A DNA stretch of 64,000 nucleotides, taken from NCBI RefSeq assembly GCF_002213415.1, contig NZ_NJGU01000006.1, forward strand, positions 248,001-312,000, read 5' to 3'. The position numbers and the translations under genes are program-made. The notes beneath the pieces are model-generated. The model did not search any database. It saw only the letters and a list, made by a program, of their open reading frames with translations, and was not told the DNA's origin. Positions 7,638-15,165 of the stretch are shown here, piece after piece. Each line of letters starts with the position of its first letter. Positions within the stretch are counted from its first letter, which is position 1. Source of the DNA: Herbaspirillum robiniae (lineage in GTDB: Bacteria > Pseudomonadota > Gammaproteobacteria > Burkholderiales > Burkholderiaceae_D).

Positions 7638-7890
7638 CGCAGAATTTATCTATAGGCTTTGGTATTCCCACCATGCTGAAGGCTGGGCTGTAGATTCTGC
7701 GCAAATCTTGCGTAGGGGGGAAACGCTGTTGCCAAAGCGTCCGCTGAAAGGAACTCACCTCGATGCATCGGGGGCCATCGCCTACGGCGTGCGTTGGTGC
7801 GAAACCATCTCTGCATATCTGGAGGCACAGGATTTTTCCACCGACGAATGGGCGGAGCGGCTTCTGGAAGGCACAAAGACTAAGAACTAG
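7603..7890 (+). CDS. Small protein of unknown function (95 aa)
   Basis: The product is rich in aromatic residues (EFIYRLWYSHHAEGWAVDSAQ, YGVRWCETISAYLE), hydrophilic, and without membrane segments. It looks like a small folded cytosolic protein, and I recognise no family. ATG 7603 has a poor ribosome site, and a 31-codon frame with a better one overlaps its start. An intrinsic terminator follows the stop by about 35 bases. Confidence 0.55.
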   Translation: MTAFLYEHKTNDAEFIYRLWYSHHAEGWAVDSAQILRRGETLLPKRPLKGTHLDASGAIAYGVRWCETISAYLEAQDFSTDEWAERLLEGTKTKN

Positions 7891-7923
7891 TGAATTGTTA
7901 AGGCTGCCTCACAGTTTCAATTG

Positions 7924-7950
7924 AAAGGGCTCGCTTATGCGGGCTTTTTC
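7924..7950. terminator. Terminator shared by convergent genes
   Basis: AAAGGGCTCGC and GCGGGCTTTTT form an 11-bp stem with three G-U pairs around TTAT, ending in a T-run on the plus strand. It lies between the 7603 gene (plus) and the 7955 gene (minus) and could serve both. Confidence 0.7.
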
Positions 7951-7954
7951 ATTT

Positions 7955-8224
7955 TTAGTGACTGAGCCTCTGAAGCGCCATGCGAAGGGAGTCTGCATAC
8001 TGTGGATGCTGACTATGAAGATGACAAAGCTCATCTTCGATAGCTAAGCCCAACATTGTTCGACAGGTCGGTGCATCCGCAACATGCGCCATACACAAGT
8101 GATCTATCGCGCGTAAGACGAGAGGTTCCATACGGTCAAGATACTGCACTCCATGGGCGGTGAGATAGGCAATGTTCTTGATCAAGAGAAGATAGTGTTC
8201 TACTAGCAGTGTTGCGGTATTCAT
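7955..8224 (-). CDS. Small protein, paralogue of the 4245-4523 gene (89 aa)
   Basis: It starts MNTATLLVEHYLLLIKNIAY and shares about three quarters of its residues with the plus-strand gene at 4245-4523, including EDELCHLH near the end and the CRTML/CRTLL core. The ribosome site on the minus strand, AAGAGGAGGACGGAA, is strong. Two diverged copies in opposite orientation, 3.4 kb apart and on both sides of the nuclease and recombinase genes, suggest duplication within or between mobile segments. Function is unknown. Confidence 0.75.
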   Translation of the reverse strand: MNTATLLVEHYLLLIKNIAYLTAHGVQYLDRMEPLVLRAIDHLCMAHVADAPTCRTMLGLAIEDELCHLHSQHPQYADSLRMALQRLSH

Positions 8225-8632
8225 TTCCGTCCTCCTCTTTACTTAAGCTCAACTTTAGTTCTGGATTACTAGATGAGGTATCAGGCGAAACCTTAGACGA
8301 CAAAGCAACATTGAGGATGTCTTCCTCAATTCGCTTCCACCGACGTGAGCTCATTCAGCCGCTCTCTCTTCGGTCAGCATCTAGCCCCACATACTTAGGA
8401 AATTTCCCGATAGGCCGATGAAGATCCAACATTTAAACTATGTGCACGTCTCCTGAATCCTGTGGGATTTAGCTTGCCCCCGATAGCAGTATCGGGGGCT
8501 TTTTTCTTTCCGAAGCAATCGGATCGATGATCTCCATTACCTTGCATCAGGAAGGAAATACCTGATTTCGTTGTTCTCTTGATATGACTAAGATCTGTCT
8601 CACATTGAGGCGGAGTTCATTTTGAGGAGCTA
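8225..8632. other. Intergenic region with an orphan terminator
   Basis: Several short frames cross this 408-base stretch, but none has both a ribosome site and a plausible product. It probably holds the promoter of the minus-strand 7955 gene on its left side and the terminator at 8476-8505 on the right, with no supported plus-strand gene before that terminator. Confidence 0.5.
8476..8505 (+). terminator. Very strong intrinsic terminator without an upstream gene
   Basis: GCCCCCGATA and TATCGGGGGC form a perfect 10-bp stem around GCAG, followed by TTTTTT. It reads on the plus strand, where no gene was supported in the 500 bases upstream. It may end a small RNA or an undetected small frame, or it may be a leftover from a lost gene. 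Confidence 0.85.
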
Positions 8633-8635
8633 GTG

Positions 8636-8929
8636 ATGACGAAGTTATGGGTGAAATTCAAACCTGCCAATCAATCGGCTCAGCAAGAGCTGCAGTTCGA
8701 GATTGACGCAGCATTTTTGAGTGCAGATATGGTTCTTCGCGCGTTGGGAAATCATCTGCGGCCGCAAGAAGAATGGCCTTTTGCGGTGTCCCTGATTAAC
8801 TGCCCGGATGATGCCGATCTTGGCGAACGTGCGGTTCGTATGCACAGGTCTCAAGCGGCGCGAAATCACCTTGGCGTTACCTACGTTTCGTATCGACCTG
8901 AAGGGGTAGTTTCCGAGCTGGCGTGTTAG
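8636..8929 (+). CDS. Small protein of unknown function (97 aa)
   Basis: ATG 8636 is chosen over the adjacent GTG 8633 because of the ribosome site TGAGGAGC at the usual distance. The product (MTKLWVKFKPANQSAQQELQ, later LRPQEEWPFAVSLINCPDDAD) has a beta-rich start and looks soluble. No domain was recognised. It lies 57 bases before the 8987 gene on the same strand, so the two may form one transcript ending at the 9267 terminator. Confidence 0.55.
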   Translation: MTKLWVKFKPANQSAQQELQFEIDAAFLSADMVLRALGNHLRPQEEWPFAVSLINCPDDADLGERAVRMHRSQAARNHLGVTYVSYRPEGVVSELAC

Positions 8930-8986
8930 CGCAGGTATGCCATGATGGCCCGATAGAAGTAGGCAACAATTGTTTGAGGTGGCGTA

Positions 8987-9265
8987 GTGGAAGTTTTGAA
9001 TTTGCTGTTCGCGATAGCCGGAATAATTGGCGTCCCTGTAGTGCTTTGCTTTTTCTTGAGTCAACGAGTCGTCTTGAAGAAAAGCGCCATCATGGAGGCA
9101 GAGGAAATGATCCAGGTTGCGATAAGTCGGCGGGATCGGGTGTTAGAACCGGTAATAGTTTGCGACGAGCTGATTATTACGGTCGAGGAGTTCGGGGGGC
9201 TATCACCAAACAAAGCCCATCGTTCATCCCAGCCGTGTATCGAAGGTCCGCCGAAAGCAGTATGA
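8987..9265 (+). CDS. Small single-pass membrane protein (92 aa)
   Basis: It starts at GTG 8987 behind GAGGTGGC. Residues 4-25 (LNLLFAIAGIIGVPVVLCFFLS) form one membrane helix, followed by a basic/acidic cytosolic part (LKKSAIMEAEEMIQVAISRRD) and a less ordered tail. There is no known domain. Position after the 8636 gene and before a terminator suggests a two-gene unit. Confidence 0.5.
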   Translation: MEVLNLLFAIAGIIGVPVVLCFFLSQRVVLKKSAIMEAEEMIQVAISRRDRVLEPVIVCDELIITVEEFGGLSPNKAHRSSQPCIEGPPKAV

Positions 9266-9266
9266 A

Positions 9267-9295
9267 AAAGCCCGCGTAAGTGGGCTTTATTTTTC
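9267..9295 (+). terminator. Intrinsic terminator after the 8987 gene
   Basis: AAAGCCCGC and GTGGGCTTT pair around GTAA, followed by ATTTTTC. It begins directly after the stop codon of the small membrane-protein gene. Confidence 0.8.
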
Positions 9296-9592
9296 TAAAG
9301 CGAGGCGGAAACCGAGTTTTCGGTGACAGGTTCTCCGACCTCTTTGGTGCCACTGATCCCGGGCGTGAGACCCCAGCGACACCGTCGCATTACTTGACTA
9401 CATGGTTGTCCGCATCTGGTCGATTGCAAACGTGTGACATTCCAATGCCGCGCGAAGCTCTACGTCAGGGCTTGAATTCGATTCGGATGTCCTACAGTGG
9501 CTCGCGCAGTCTTCCGATGCCCCGAGGCGCAGCACATTGGCATCATGTCCTGACGAGCCGCCATCCAGGCGGTTCTCCTTGTGGAGTCGTCG
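9289..9592. other. Intergenic region, GC rising, one repeat copy
   Basis: Composition rises back to GC-rich here. A long plus-strand frame (9280-9867) is rejected because it runs in a shadow frame over the SemiSWEET gene. The stretch holds one copy of the dispersed TGTCCGC-TCTGG repeat at 9407-9443 and the ribosome site of the next gene (GGAG 9583-9586). Confidence 0.5.
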
Positions 9593-9892
9593 ATGTCCGA
9601 GACCTTGACCAACCTGATCGGGTGGTGCGCTACGCTGATCCTTCTCCTGACCGTTTCCTCGCAGGTCTACGAGCAGTGGCGCACACGCTCAGTGCGAGGC
9701 GTATCCCATTGGCTGTTTGCCGGCCAGTTGGCAGCCTCAACCGGCTTCGTCATCTATTCCATACTACAGGGAGACTGGGTGTTCGTGGCTTCCAACGTGA
9801 TGCTCCTAATCACCGCGCTGGTAGGACAGGTGCTCTTCTTACGAAATCGACACCGAAGCGAGGATGAGGGAGAACAGGCGCCACACCGCTGA
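9593..9892 (+). CDS. SemiSWEET/PQ-loop-like small membrane protein
   Basis: The 99-aa protein has three membrane helices: residues 4-25 (LIGWCATLILLLTVSSQV), 40-60 (WLFAGQLAASTGFVIYSIL) and 65-85 (WVFVASNVMLLITALVGQV). The link between helices 1 and 2 (QWRTRSVRGVS) carries the charged motif seen in SemiSWEET/MtN3 proteins. Such proteins work as dimers and carry sugars passively across the inner membrane. I chose ATG 9593 for its GGAG ribosome site over GTG 9581. It is convergent with the glycosyltransferase operon next to it. Substrate is unknown. Confidence 0.7.
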   Translation: MSETLTNLIGWCATLILLLTVSSQVYEQWRTRSVRGVSHWLFAGQLAASTGFVIYSILQGDWVFVASNVMLLITALVGQVLFLRNRHRSEDEGEQAPHR

Positions 9893-9920
9893 TGCCCCAA
9901 GCGGCGATCCTCTGCCATTG

Positions 9921-10595
9921 TCACACACCCGGTGGTAAGGCGACAGACTGGGCCCAGCTATGCAAGGTGTCACCAAAGCCGCCGCGAGACTTGCTTGCCA
10001 GCCTCGCACTTGTGGTTACACGTGGCGCCGCACTCCATGCGATGGAAGCGCCGTTGGCTTGCAGCGAGCGTACCAGGTCGAGGTCTTCATGGCAGGAGAG
10101 CGGCTTGAAGCCGCCACAACGGAGGTAAGCCTCCGCCGAGATTCCGAAGTTGGCGCCATGGATATGACCGTGGCCATCACGGTCGCAATACTCGGACCTG
10201 AATTTCTCCCAGACGTGGCGAGGGTGTTCGCGCCAGTCGGCCACGCCCACGGTGCCGCAGACAGCGTCGGCATGCAAAGTCAGCTGTGTTGTGAGCCAAT
10301 CGGGCGCGACCAGGGTGTCGGCATCAGTGAATGCCAGCCAGCGTGCGCCGGCTGCCAGCATGCGCCGCGCACCGTGCGCACGCGCATGGCCGACATTCAT
10401 TGCATTGACGTATTCGATGTCTACGCGGTGCTGGGAGGCAATGGAAGCAGAATGATCCGTACAGGCGTCGAGCACCACCACGATGCGCACCGGTTCGGCC
10501 AGCAAAGCCGGATGGGTGGCTGCGGTGCGCGCCGCAGCGAGGCAGCCGTCCAGCAGCGCTTCTTCATTGTGGGCCGGGATGACGATGCCGATCAT
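9921..10595 (-). CDS. Family 2 glycosyltransferase
   Basis: The 224-aa product begins MIGIVIPAHNEEALLDGCL, the nucleotide-sugar binding start of GT2 enzymes. It has VVLDACTDHS near residue 45 and the metal-binding TDADT near residue 92, then a C-terminal segment with HEDLDLVRSL (an ED motif, possible catalytic base). There are no membrane segments, so it acts in the cytoplasm. Its ATG overlaps the stop of the methyltransferase gene upstream (ATGA), so it is the last gene of a four-gene operon. Donor and acceptor are unknown. Partner genes suggest glycosylation of a small or lipid-like molecule. Confidence 0.85.
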   Translation of the reverse strand: MIGIVIPAHNEEALLDGCLAAARTAATHPALLAEPVRIVVVLDACTDHSASIASQHRVDIEYVNAMNVGHARAHGARRMLAAGARWLAFTDADTLVAPDWLTTQLTLHADAVCGTVGVADWREHPRHVWEKFRSEYCDRDGHGHIHGANFGISAEAYLRCGGFKPLSCHEDLDLVRSLQANGASIAWSAAPRVTTSARLASKSRGGFGDTLHSWAQSVALPPGV

Positions 10596-11194
10596 GAGAC
10601 GCTCCCCTTCTTTTGCTTTTGCCATACGTCGAGCCGAAATTCCTCATCTTCGTAATAGGCGTAGCTGTGCAGCTCGTCGTGCGCCGCAAACAGACCGTGG
10701 ATATCCGCAGTATCTTGCTGCCGATCCTCGAAGGGGCGTTTCCAATGGCAGGTCAGCAAGTGCCCTGCGGGGAGCAGGCTGCCTACGGACAGCGAAACGA
10801 TCATGCGCAGCTGCTCGTCATCCAGGTAGTAACACAGCTCAGACAATACGATGAGGTCAAACACCGGCATTCCGCCTGCTTGCCATTGTTCCGGCAGGCT
10901 CTCCCTGACGACCTGTACATGGCGGCTGTCCAGGACGCGCGACAACGTCAGGCGCACCGCCTCATCGCAGAAATCTGAAGCAATCAGGAGGTCGCAGCGC
11001 TCGGCCAGTGCAACAGTGAGCGCACCGTTGCCGCAGCCCGGCTCATAGACACTGGAGAAGTGCGGCTTGGGCAAGGTGGCAAGCAGGATGGACAGCTTGC
11101 GTTGCTCATACCAGCTGTCGGCGGTGTGCCAGGGATCGGTGCTGCTGGCATACAGGGAGCGGAAGTGTTCAGCGTTTGGCGCAAGGGTCGTCAT
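10592..11194 (-). CDS. NodS-like SAM-dependent methyltransferase
   Basis: The 200-aa protein has SAM motif I (VYEPGCGNGALTVALAE) near residue 48, an acidic IASDFCDEAV segment as motif II, and FDLIVLSELCYYLDDEQL near residue 112. That layout resembles the NodS family, which N-methylates the amino sugar of rhizobial Nod factors. ATGA overlaps with both neighbours (PIG-L upstream, glycosyltransferase downstream) indicate tight co-expression. Sequence to PIG-L deacetylase and GT2 resembles the enzymology of lipochitooligosaccharide modification, but no chitin-synthase or acyltransferase of that pathway is here. Confidence 0.8.
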   Translation of the reverse strand: MTTLAPNAEHFRSLYASSTDPWHTADSWYEQRKLSILLATLPKPHFSSVYEPGCGNGALTVALAERCDLLIASDFCDEAVRLTLSRVLDSRHVQVVRESLPEQWQAGGMPVFDLIVLSELCYYLDDEQLRMIVSLSVGSLLPAGHLLTCHWKRPFEDRQQDTADIHGLFAAHDELHSYAYYEDEEFRLDVWQKQKKGSVS

Positions 11195-11967
11195 AGGAAG
11201 AACACCTCGTGAGGACGGACAAAGTGGGCCAGTACATTGGCGGGGAGCACGGGCGTGCGGCCTTCATCCTCGCTGATCTGGCTTCGGTGGCATTGCATCG
11301 CCAGGCGCTTTTTTTGTTCGGCGGCTGGCGTCAACGCCAGACGTCTGGCCCGACCCCACGGTAGACGCGGATCGTCGGGGCGTGCCCAGTGCCAGGTCCA
11401 GATGGGCACTTCGACCAGCTTGCAGCCAACGACCTCTTCCATCTCACACGCGGCCTGACCGACGGCTTCGTGGTCGGGATGGCCATCCAGCATCCAGGGG
11501 GCGAACAGGATGTCGGTCGGTTGGAGGTACGTACGAAGCCACTTTCTGAGCTCAGGCAAATGGGCTGCTACTGCGCCGTCCGGGAGGTGGATGCGCTGGA
11601 TGGCGGCGTCCACGATACCAAGATGGCATAGTGCAGCGCGACTTTCCTGGGCGCGCACTTCTGGCAGTCGGGCGTGCAGCGCCGATTCTTCTGGATGGCT
11701 ACCTTCACCGTCACTGACCGCCACGACGTTAACGTGCCGGCCTAGCGCCGCCAGCAGACTGATCAGGCCGCCGCAACCCAATGTTTCATCGTCGGGGTGC
11801 GGCGCCAGAATGACAGCACGGGAGCGTGATGGCACCAGCTCGCACAGCTCGACTTCGGGCAGTGCATCAAGTTGGGTGCAAGCTTGCCAGGCGTGTTCCG
11901 GTGTGCCTGTTTCGATGTCGATATGGCGGGAAAGGGCGTCGGTGGTGCTGCCAGTCAGAGTTGCCAT
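11191..11967 (-). CDS. PIG-L (LmbE) family deacetylase
   Basis: The zinc-binding signature AVILAPHPDDETLGCGG lies near residue 52 and the second zinc/histidine block DGHPDHEAVG near residue 162, both complete. The family removes acetyl groups from N-acetylglucosamine-type sugars such as GlcNAc-PI or mycothiol precursors. I chose ATG 11967 (MATLTGSTTD). The start overlaps the acyl-CoA dehydrogenase-like gene by 13 bases and the stop overlaps the methyltransferase start. It is likely cytosolic. The true substrate in this operon is not known. Confidence 0.88.
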   Translation of the reverse strand: MATLTGSTTDALSRHIDIETGTPEHAWQACTQLDALPEVELCELVPSRSRAVILAPHPDDETLGCGGLISLLAALGRHVNVVAVSDGEGSHPEESALHARLPEVRAQESRAALCHLGIVDAAIQRIHLPDGAVAAHLPELRKWLRTYLQPTDILFAPWMLDGHPDHEAVGQAACEMEEVVGCKLVEVPIWTWHWARPDDPRLPWGRARRLALTPAAEQKKRLAMQCHRSQISEDEGRTPVLPANVLAHFVRPHEVFFL

Positions 11968-13001
11968 GGTGACTCCTCGCTGTCCAGACACAAGCTGCCG
12001 AGTTGCACCAGGTCACGTTCCGCATGGCTCTGGCGCAGGAATAGGGGAAGGTCGGCCAAGATGCGTGCGCTGTGGCGGTCCAGACAATAAGGGGCGGGGC
12101 CGAGTGCGCGGCCCGCATGGCTGATCACGGCCTGACTGGCCGCCTCCACTTGCAAGCGGGCGGATAGGGCCAGCCGGGAAACTGATGTGACGGGGTTCGC
12201 ATCGATGAAGCGTGCTGCTTCGCGCAGTTGGTTCAGCGCGCCGCTCAACTGGCAATGGGCCCCGCCCAAGTGCGCCAATGCATGCGGGTCGTTTCTGTTT
12301 CGCAACGCCTGTCGCAGCTTTTCTGCCAACGTGGCGCCAGCACCGTACCAGCCGGCGGCGATGCCGATGGCGCCATGCCAGAACCCCGGCCGCTCCAGAT
12401 AGAAACCGGGCGCACCAATCGGTGTCGCGTGCACGGCAGTGAGCTTGATGGTGGCGGTGCGAGTGGCTGCCATACCCACGGATTTCCACGCATCGTCTTC
12501 CACCGAGATGCCGTCCTGGTCCAGGTCGACTGCGGCCAGGCAGGCTTGCTCTTGTTCGTCGCGATAGCTGAGCAGCGCGTGCGTGGCAGACATTGCGCCG
12601 GAGCACCAACGTTTTTCTCCATCGAGTACCAGTTGTCCTTCCGCTGCAATGGGACGAGCATGCAGTACCGCGCCAGGCGGCTCTGCGCACCATACGCCCC
12701 ACACGGACAGCGGCGGTATGTCGGTGAAGCCGCCTTCAGCAAGGATGGCCAGCGCATCGGTATGGGCTTCATATAGTTTGAGCAGGCTCAGGTCACGCCC
12801 GGCTACGGCCGCCAGTACTCGCCATCGCTCCAGTGTGGCGCCGCTGCCGGGCAGAGGGAGTGCGTCAAGCCGATTGTCGACGATCTCGCACAAGATTTCA
12901 GCCACCAGCGATGGCAGCGTTTCTTGCGGGCACTGAGCGATACGCTCTGCGATGAGCTCATGGAGCCTGCAGACAATACTGGAGCCGTCGGTGGGGGCCA
13001 T
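11955..13001 (-). CDS. Acyl-CoA dehydrogenase-like flavoprotein
   Basis: The 348-aa product shows the middle-domain pattern of acyl-CoA dehydrogenases (WGVWCAEPPGAVLHARP, then LDGEKRWCSGAMSATHALLS) and a helical C-terminal domain (SHAGRALGPAPYCLDRHSAR). It is shorter than the usual 380-390 residues, and I could not identify the catalytic Glu. ATG 13001 has AGGA five bases upstream. It is the first gene of the four-gene operon running leftward. It may oxidise an acyl chain or an amine of the operon's product. Its role here is inferred from position only. Confidence 0.78.
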   Translation of the reverse strand: MAPTDGSSIVCRLHELIAERIAQCPQETLPSLVAEILCEIVDNRLDALPLPGSGATLERWRVLAAVAGRDLSLLKLYEAHTDALAILAEGGFTDIPPLSVWGVWCAEPPGAVLHARPIAAEGQLVLDGEKRWCSGAMSATHALLSYRDEQEQACLAAVDLDQDGISVEDDAWKSVGMAATRTATIKLTAVHATPIGAPGFYLERPGFWHGAIGIAAGWYGAGATLAEKLRQALRNRNDPHALAHLGGAHCQLSGALNQLREAARFIDANPVTSVSRLALSARLQVEAASQAVISHAGRALGPAPYCLDRHSARILADLPLFLRQSHAERDLVQLGSLCLDSEESPWQL

Positions 13002-13299
13002 GGTTTCCTGATGCAGAAGAGAGATGGGACAAAGCTGAACCAAGCTTGGTTAGCTTGAGTATCGTGAAAGTGGGCTCGCCTGAATGTCGGCAGACAGCGC
13101 GGCGCACCGTAGGAATATGGCCCGATTTCAACGGTGCGCGTTCGATTGCAGCTGTTCTGCTACCAAGCCAAAGCAGCTCATCTTCATCGCCCGGTGCTGG
13201 AAAATCAGGAGTCCGCTGGCGAAGCCCGGGCCAATCTCCGACATATCTCAAAGGCATTGATGCCTAGCAGGGCTATTTAGCCATGCACGGAGGTCGACC
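13002..13299. other. Divergent intergenic region
   Basis: These 298 bases separate the leftward four-gene operon from the rightward SDR gene and should hold both promoters. Open frames on both strands here are short and lack ribosome sites. I found no clear promoter boxes or palindromes. Confidence 0.4.
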
Positions 13300-14160
13300 A
13301 TGAGCACCCACGAGACAGCATCCGTTCCACGCCAGCATCAGGAACGCCAACCTGGCAGTGAACAACAGATGACGCCGCAGCCGACGTCCCAGCCGACGGC
13401 GCGACCGGCGCAACGCCTGTCCGGAAAGGTCGCGCTGGTCTCCGGCGGCGACAGCGGCATTGGCCGGGCGGTAGCGCTGGCGTTCGCGCAAGAGGGGGCG
13501 AGGCTGGCCATCGTTTATCTGGATGAACACGAAGACGCTCACCGAACGCGTAACGAGCTTCAGGCGATGGGTGCCGCGTGCCTGCTGCTGCCGGGCGACA
13601 TTACTTCTCCCGCGTTCTGCCAGCAGGCCGTACAGGCCACCACCGACGCCTATGGTCGTCTCGATGTGCTAGTCAACAATGCAGCCCAGCAGTACCCCGC
13701 GGCCAGCATCGAGGAGATCTCCGACGAGCAGCTGGAGCATGCCTTTCGCACCAACGTCTTCTCGATGTTCTACATGGTCAAGGAGGCGCTGCCTTACATG
13801 ACGCGCGGTGCGCGCATCATCAACACCGCCTCGGTCACTGCCTACCGCGGCAGCAAGCACCTTATTGACTATTCAGCGACCAAGGGCGCGATCATCTCGT
13901 TCACTCGCTCGCTGTCACAACAGCTGGCGCAGGCGGGCATTCACGTCAACGCGGTGGCGCCGGGTCCGATCTGGACACCGCTGATCCCGTCCAGCTTCAC
14001 CGCCGAAGAGGTCGAGCAGTTCGGCAAGAACGTACCGCTGGGGCGCCCGGGGCAACCGGATGAGGTAGCACCCGCCTATGTCTTTCTCGCCAGCGAAGGT
14101 GCCTCCTATATGACCGGGCAGGTGCTGCATCCAAACGGAGGCGAGATCATCAACAGCTAG
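13300..14160 (+). CDS. SDR oxidoreductase, general-stress type
   Basis: The 286-aa short-chain dehydrogenase has a 35-45 residue hydrophilic N-terminal extension (rich in Gln, Pro and Thr), then VALVSGGDSGIGRAVALAFA (NAD(P) motif), DVLVNNAAQQ, catalytic Ser in NTASVTAY and Y-x3-K as YSATKGA. The extension plus the LPGDI and HPNGGEI blocks fit the YhdF/YhxC/GSP39-like subgroup linked to general stress in bacilli and proteobacteria. GGAGG lies before ATG 13300. Substrate is unknown. It is near katE, so an RpoS-type stress role is plausible. Confidence 0.85.
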   Translation: MSTHETASVPRQHQERQPGSEQQMTPQPTSQPTARPAQRLSGKVALVSGGDSGIGRAVALAFAQEGARLAIVYLDEHEDAHRTRNELQAMGAACLLLPGDITSPAFCQQAVQATTDAYGRLDVLVNNAAQQYPAASIEEISDEQLEHAFRTNVFSMFYMVKEALPYMTRGARIINTASVTAYRGSKHLIDYSATKGAIISFTRSLSQQLAQAGIHVNAVAPGPIWTPLIPSSFTAEEVEQFGKNVPLGRPGQPDEVAPAYVFLASEGASYMTGQVLHPNGGEIINS

Positions 14161-14238
14161 GAGAAAACACCATGCTCATCGGATAGACGGCGGCACCGTT
14201 CCGATCGTGTAGTCACAATAGCGAGCGTTCGGAGGGGG

Positions 14239-14269
14239 CAGACACATCAGCCGATCGGCTGTGTGTCTG
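14239..14269 (+). repeat. Hairpin downstream of the stress SDR gene
   Basis: AGACACA (14240-14246) pairs with TGTGTCT (14262-14268), and inside it AGCCG pairs partly with CGGCT. The structure lies between convergent genes 80 bases after the SDR stop, without a T-run, so it may be a weak terminator or an mRNA end stabiliser. Confidence 0.45.
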
Positions 14270-14325
14270 GCCTGAGCGCTGCGTTCCAGAGGGGGCGTCG
14301 ATACAGTTGCGGTCCGGAAGGCCCT

Positions 14326-15084
14326 TTAGATCTGGGACAGGCCGCCATCGACTGTCAGTTCAATACCAGTAATGTAGCGGGCATCAGCGGATGCCAAGAA
14401 TAGTCCTGCACTTGCGATTTCCGCCGGATCCGCCATGTATCCCAGCGGCGTGATTTGGGAGACATACTCTTTCAGGCTATCGATCTGCTCATGGTCAAGC
14501 TTGAGGCTATTGTCCATTAACGGCGTGCGCGTAAAGCCTGGGCTAAGCGCATTGATACGAATCTTGCGCCCCCGCAAATCATTGGTCCAGGTGCGCGCGA
14601 AGGAACGCACTGCTGCTTTGGACGCGTTGTAGACGCTGAGCTCTGCCATGCCGTTACTGGAGCAAATGGAGGACGTAAGCACCACGGAGCCGCCGTCGGC
14701 AAGCAGCGGGAGCAACGTCTGCACGGTATAGAAGACGCCTTTGACGTTGATATCGAAGGTGCGGTCGTAATCCGCTTCGGCAGTGCTTCCGAATGGGTGT
14801 TTTTCACAAATGCCGGCGTTGGCGAAAATCGAATCGAGGCGATCGCCGCGCTTCTCGATTTCGGTCTTCAGATGTTCCAGCTCGGCGAGATCCGACACAT
14901 CGGACACAATGGCCACCGCGGCATCACCCAGCAGGGCGATCGCCTCATCAAGGCTTTTGCGGGAACGGCCTGTGATGTAGACCCGTCTGGCGCCCTCGGC
15001 AAGCAATCCCTGGGCAATGGCCAAGCCGATTCCGGTCGAGCCGCCTGTAATCACTGATACGTGGTTTAAAAATTTAGAGGACAT
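14326..15084 (-). CDS. SDR oxidoreductase in a TetR-controlled cassette
   Basis: The 252-aa protein carries VITGGSTGIGLAIAQGL (cofactor loop) at residues 10-26, SIFANAGICEKH, Ser in LTSSICSSNG and Y-x3-K as YNASKAAVRS, with INALSPGFTRTPL after it. This is a complete classical SDR. It probably reduces or oxidises a small carbonyl compound with NAD(P)H. It lies 81 bases downstream of the MFS gene and on the same strand as tetR, so it probably belongs to the same regulated cassette and may detoxify what the pump exports. Confidence 0.88.
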   Translation of the reverse strand: MSSKFLNHVSVITGGSTGIGLAIAQGLLAEGARRVYITGRSRKSLDEAIALLGDAAVAIVSDVSDLAELEHLKTEIEKRGDRLDSIFANAGICEKHPFGSTAEADYDRTFDINVKGVFYTVQTLLPLLADGGSVVLTSSICSSNGMAELSVYNASKAAVRSFARTWTNDLRGRKIRINALSPGFTRTPLMDNSLKLDHEQIDSLKEYVSQITPLGYMADPAEIASAGLFLASADARYITGIELTVDGGLSQI

Positions 15085-15165
15085 CGGATATTCCTGTCTT
15101 GATCAAGTTGGGAAAAAAATTGAATACCTGTGCCGGGAAGCGCCTAACCCGGTCCAACCTGGTAT

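Noticed and set aside
9280-9867. 195-codon plus-strand frame over the SemiSWEET gene
   Set aside because: Other frame of a gene with three clear membrane helices. It begins inside the 9267 terminator and lacks a ribosome site.
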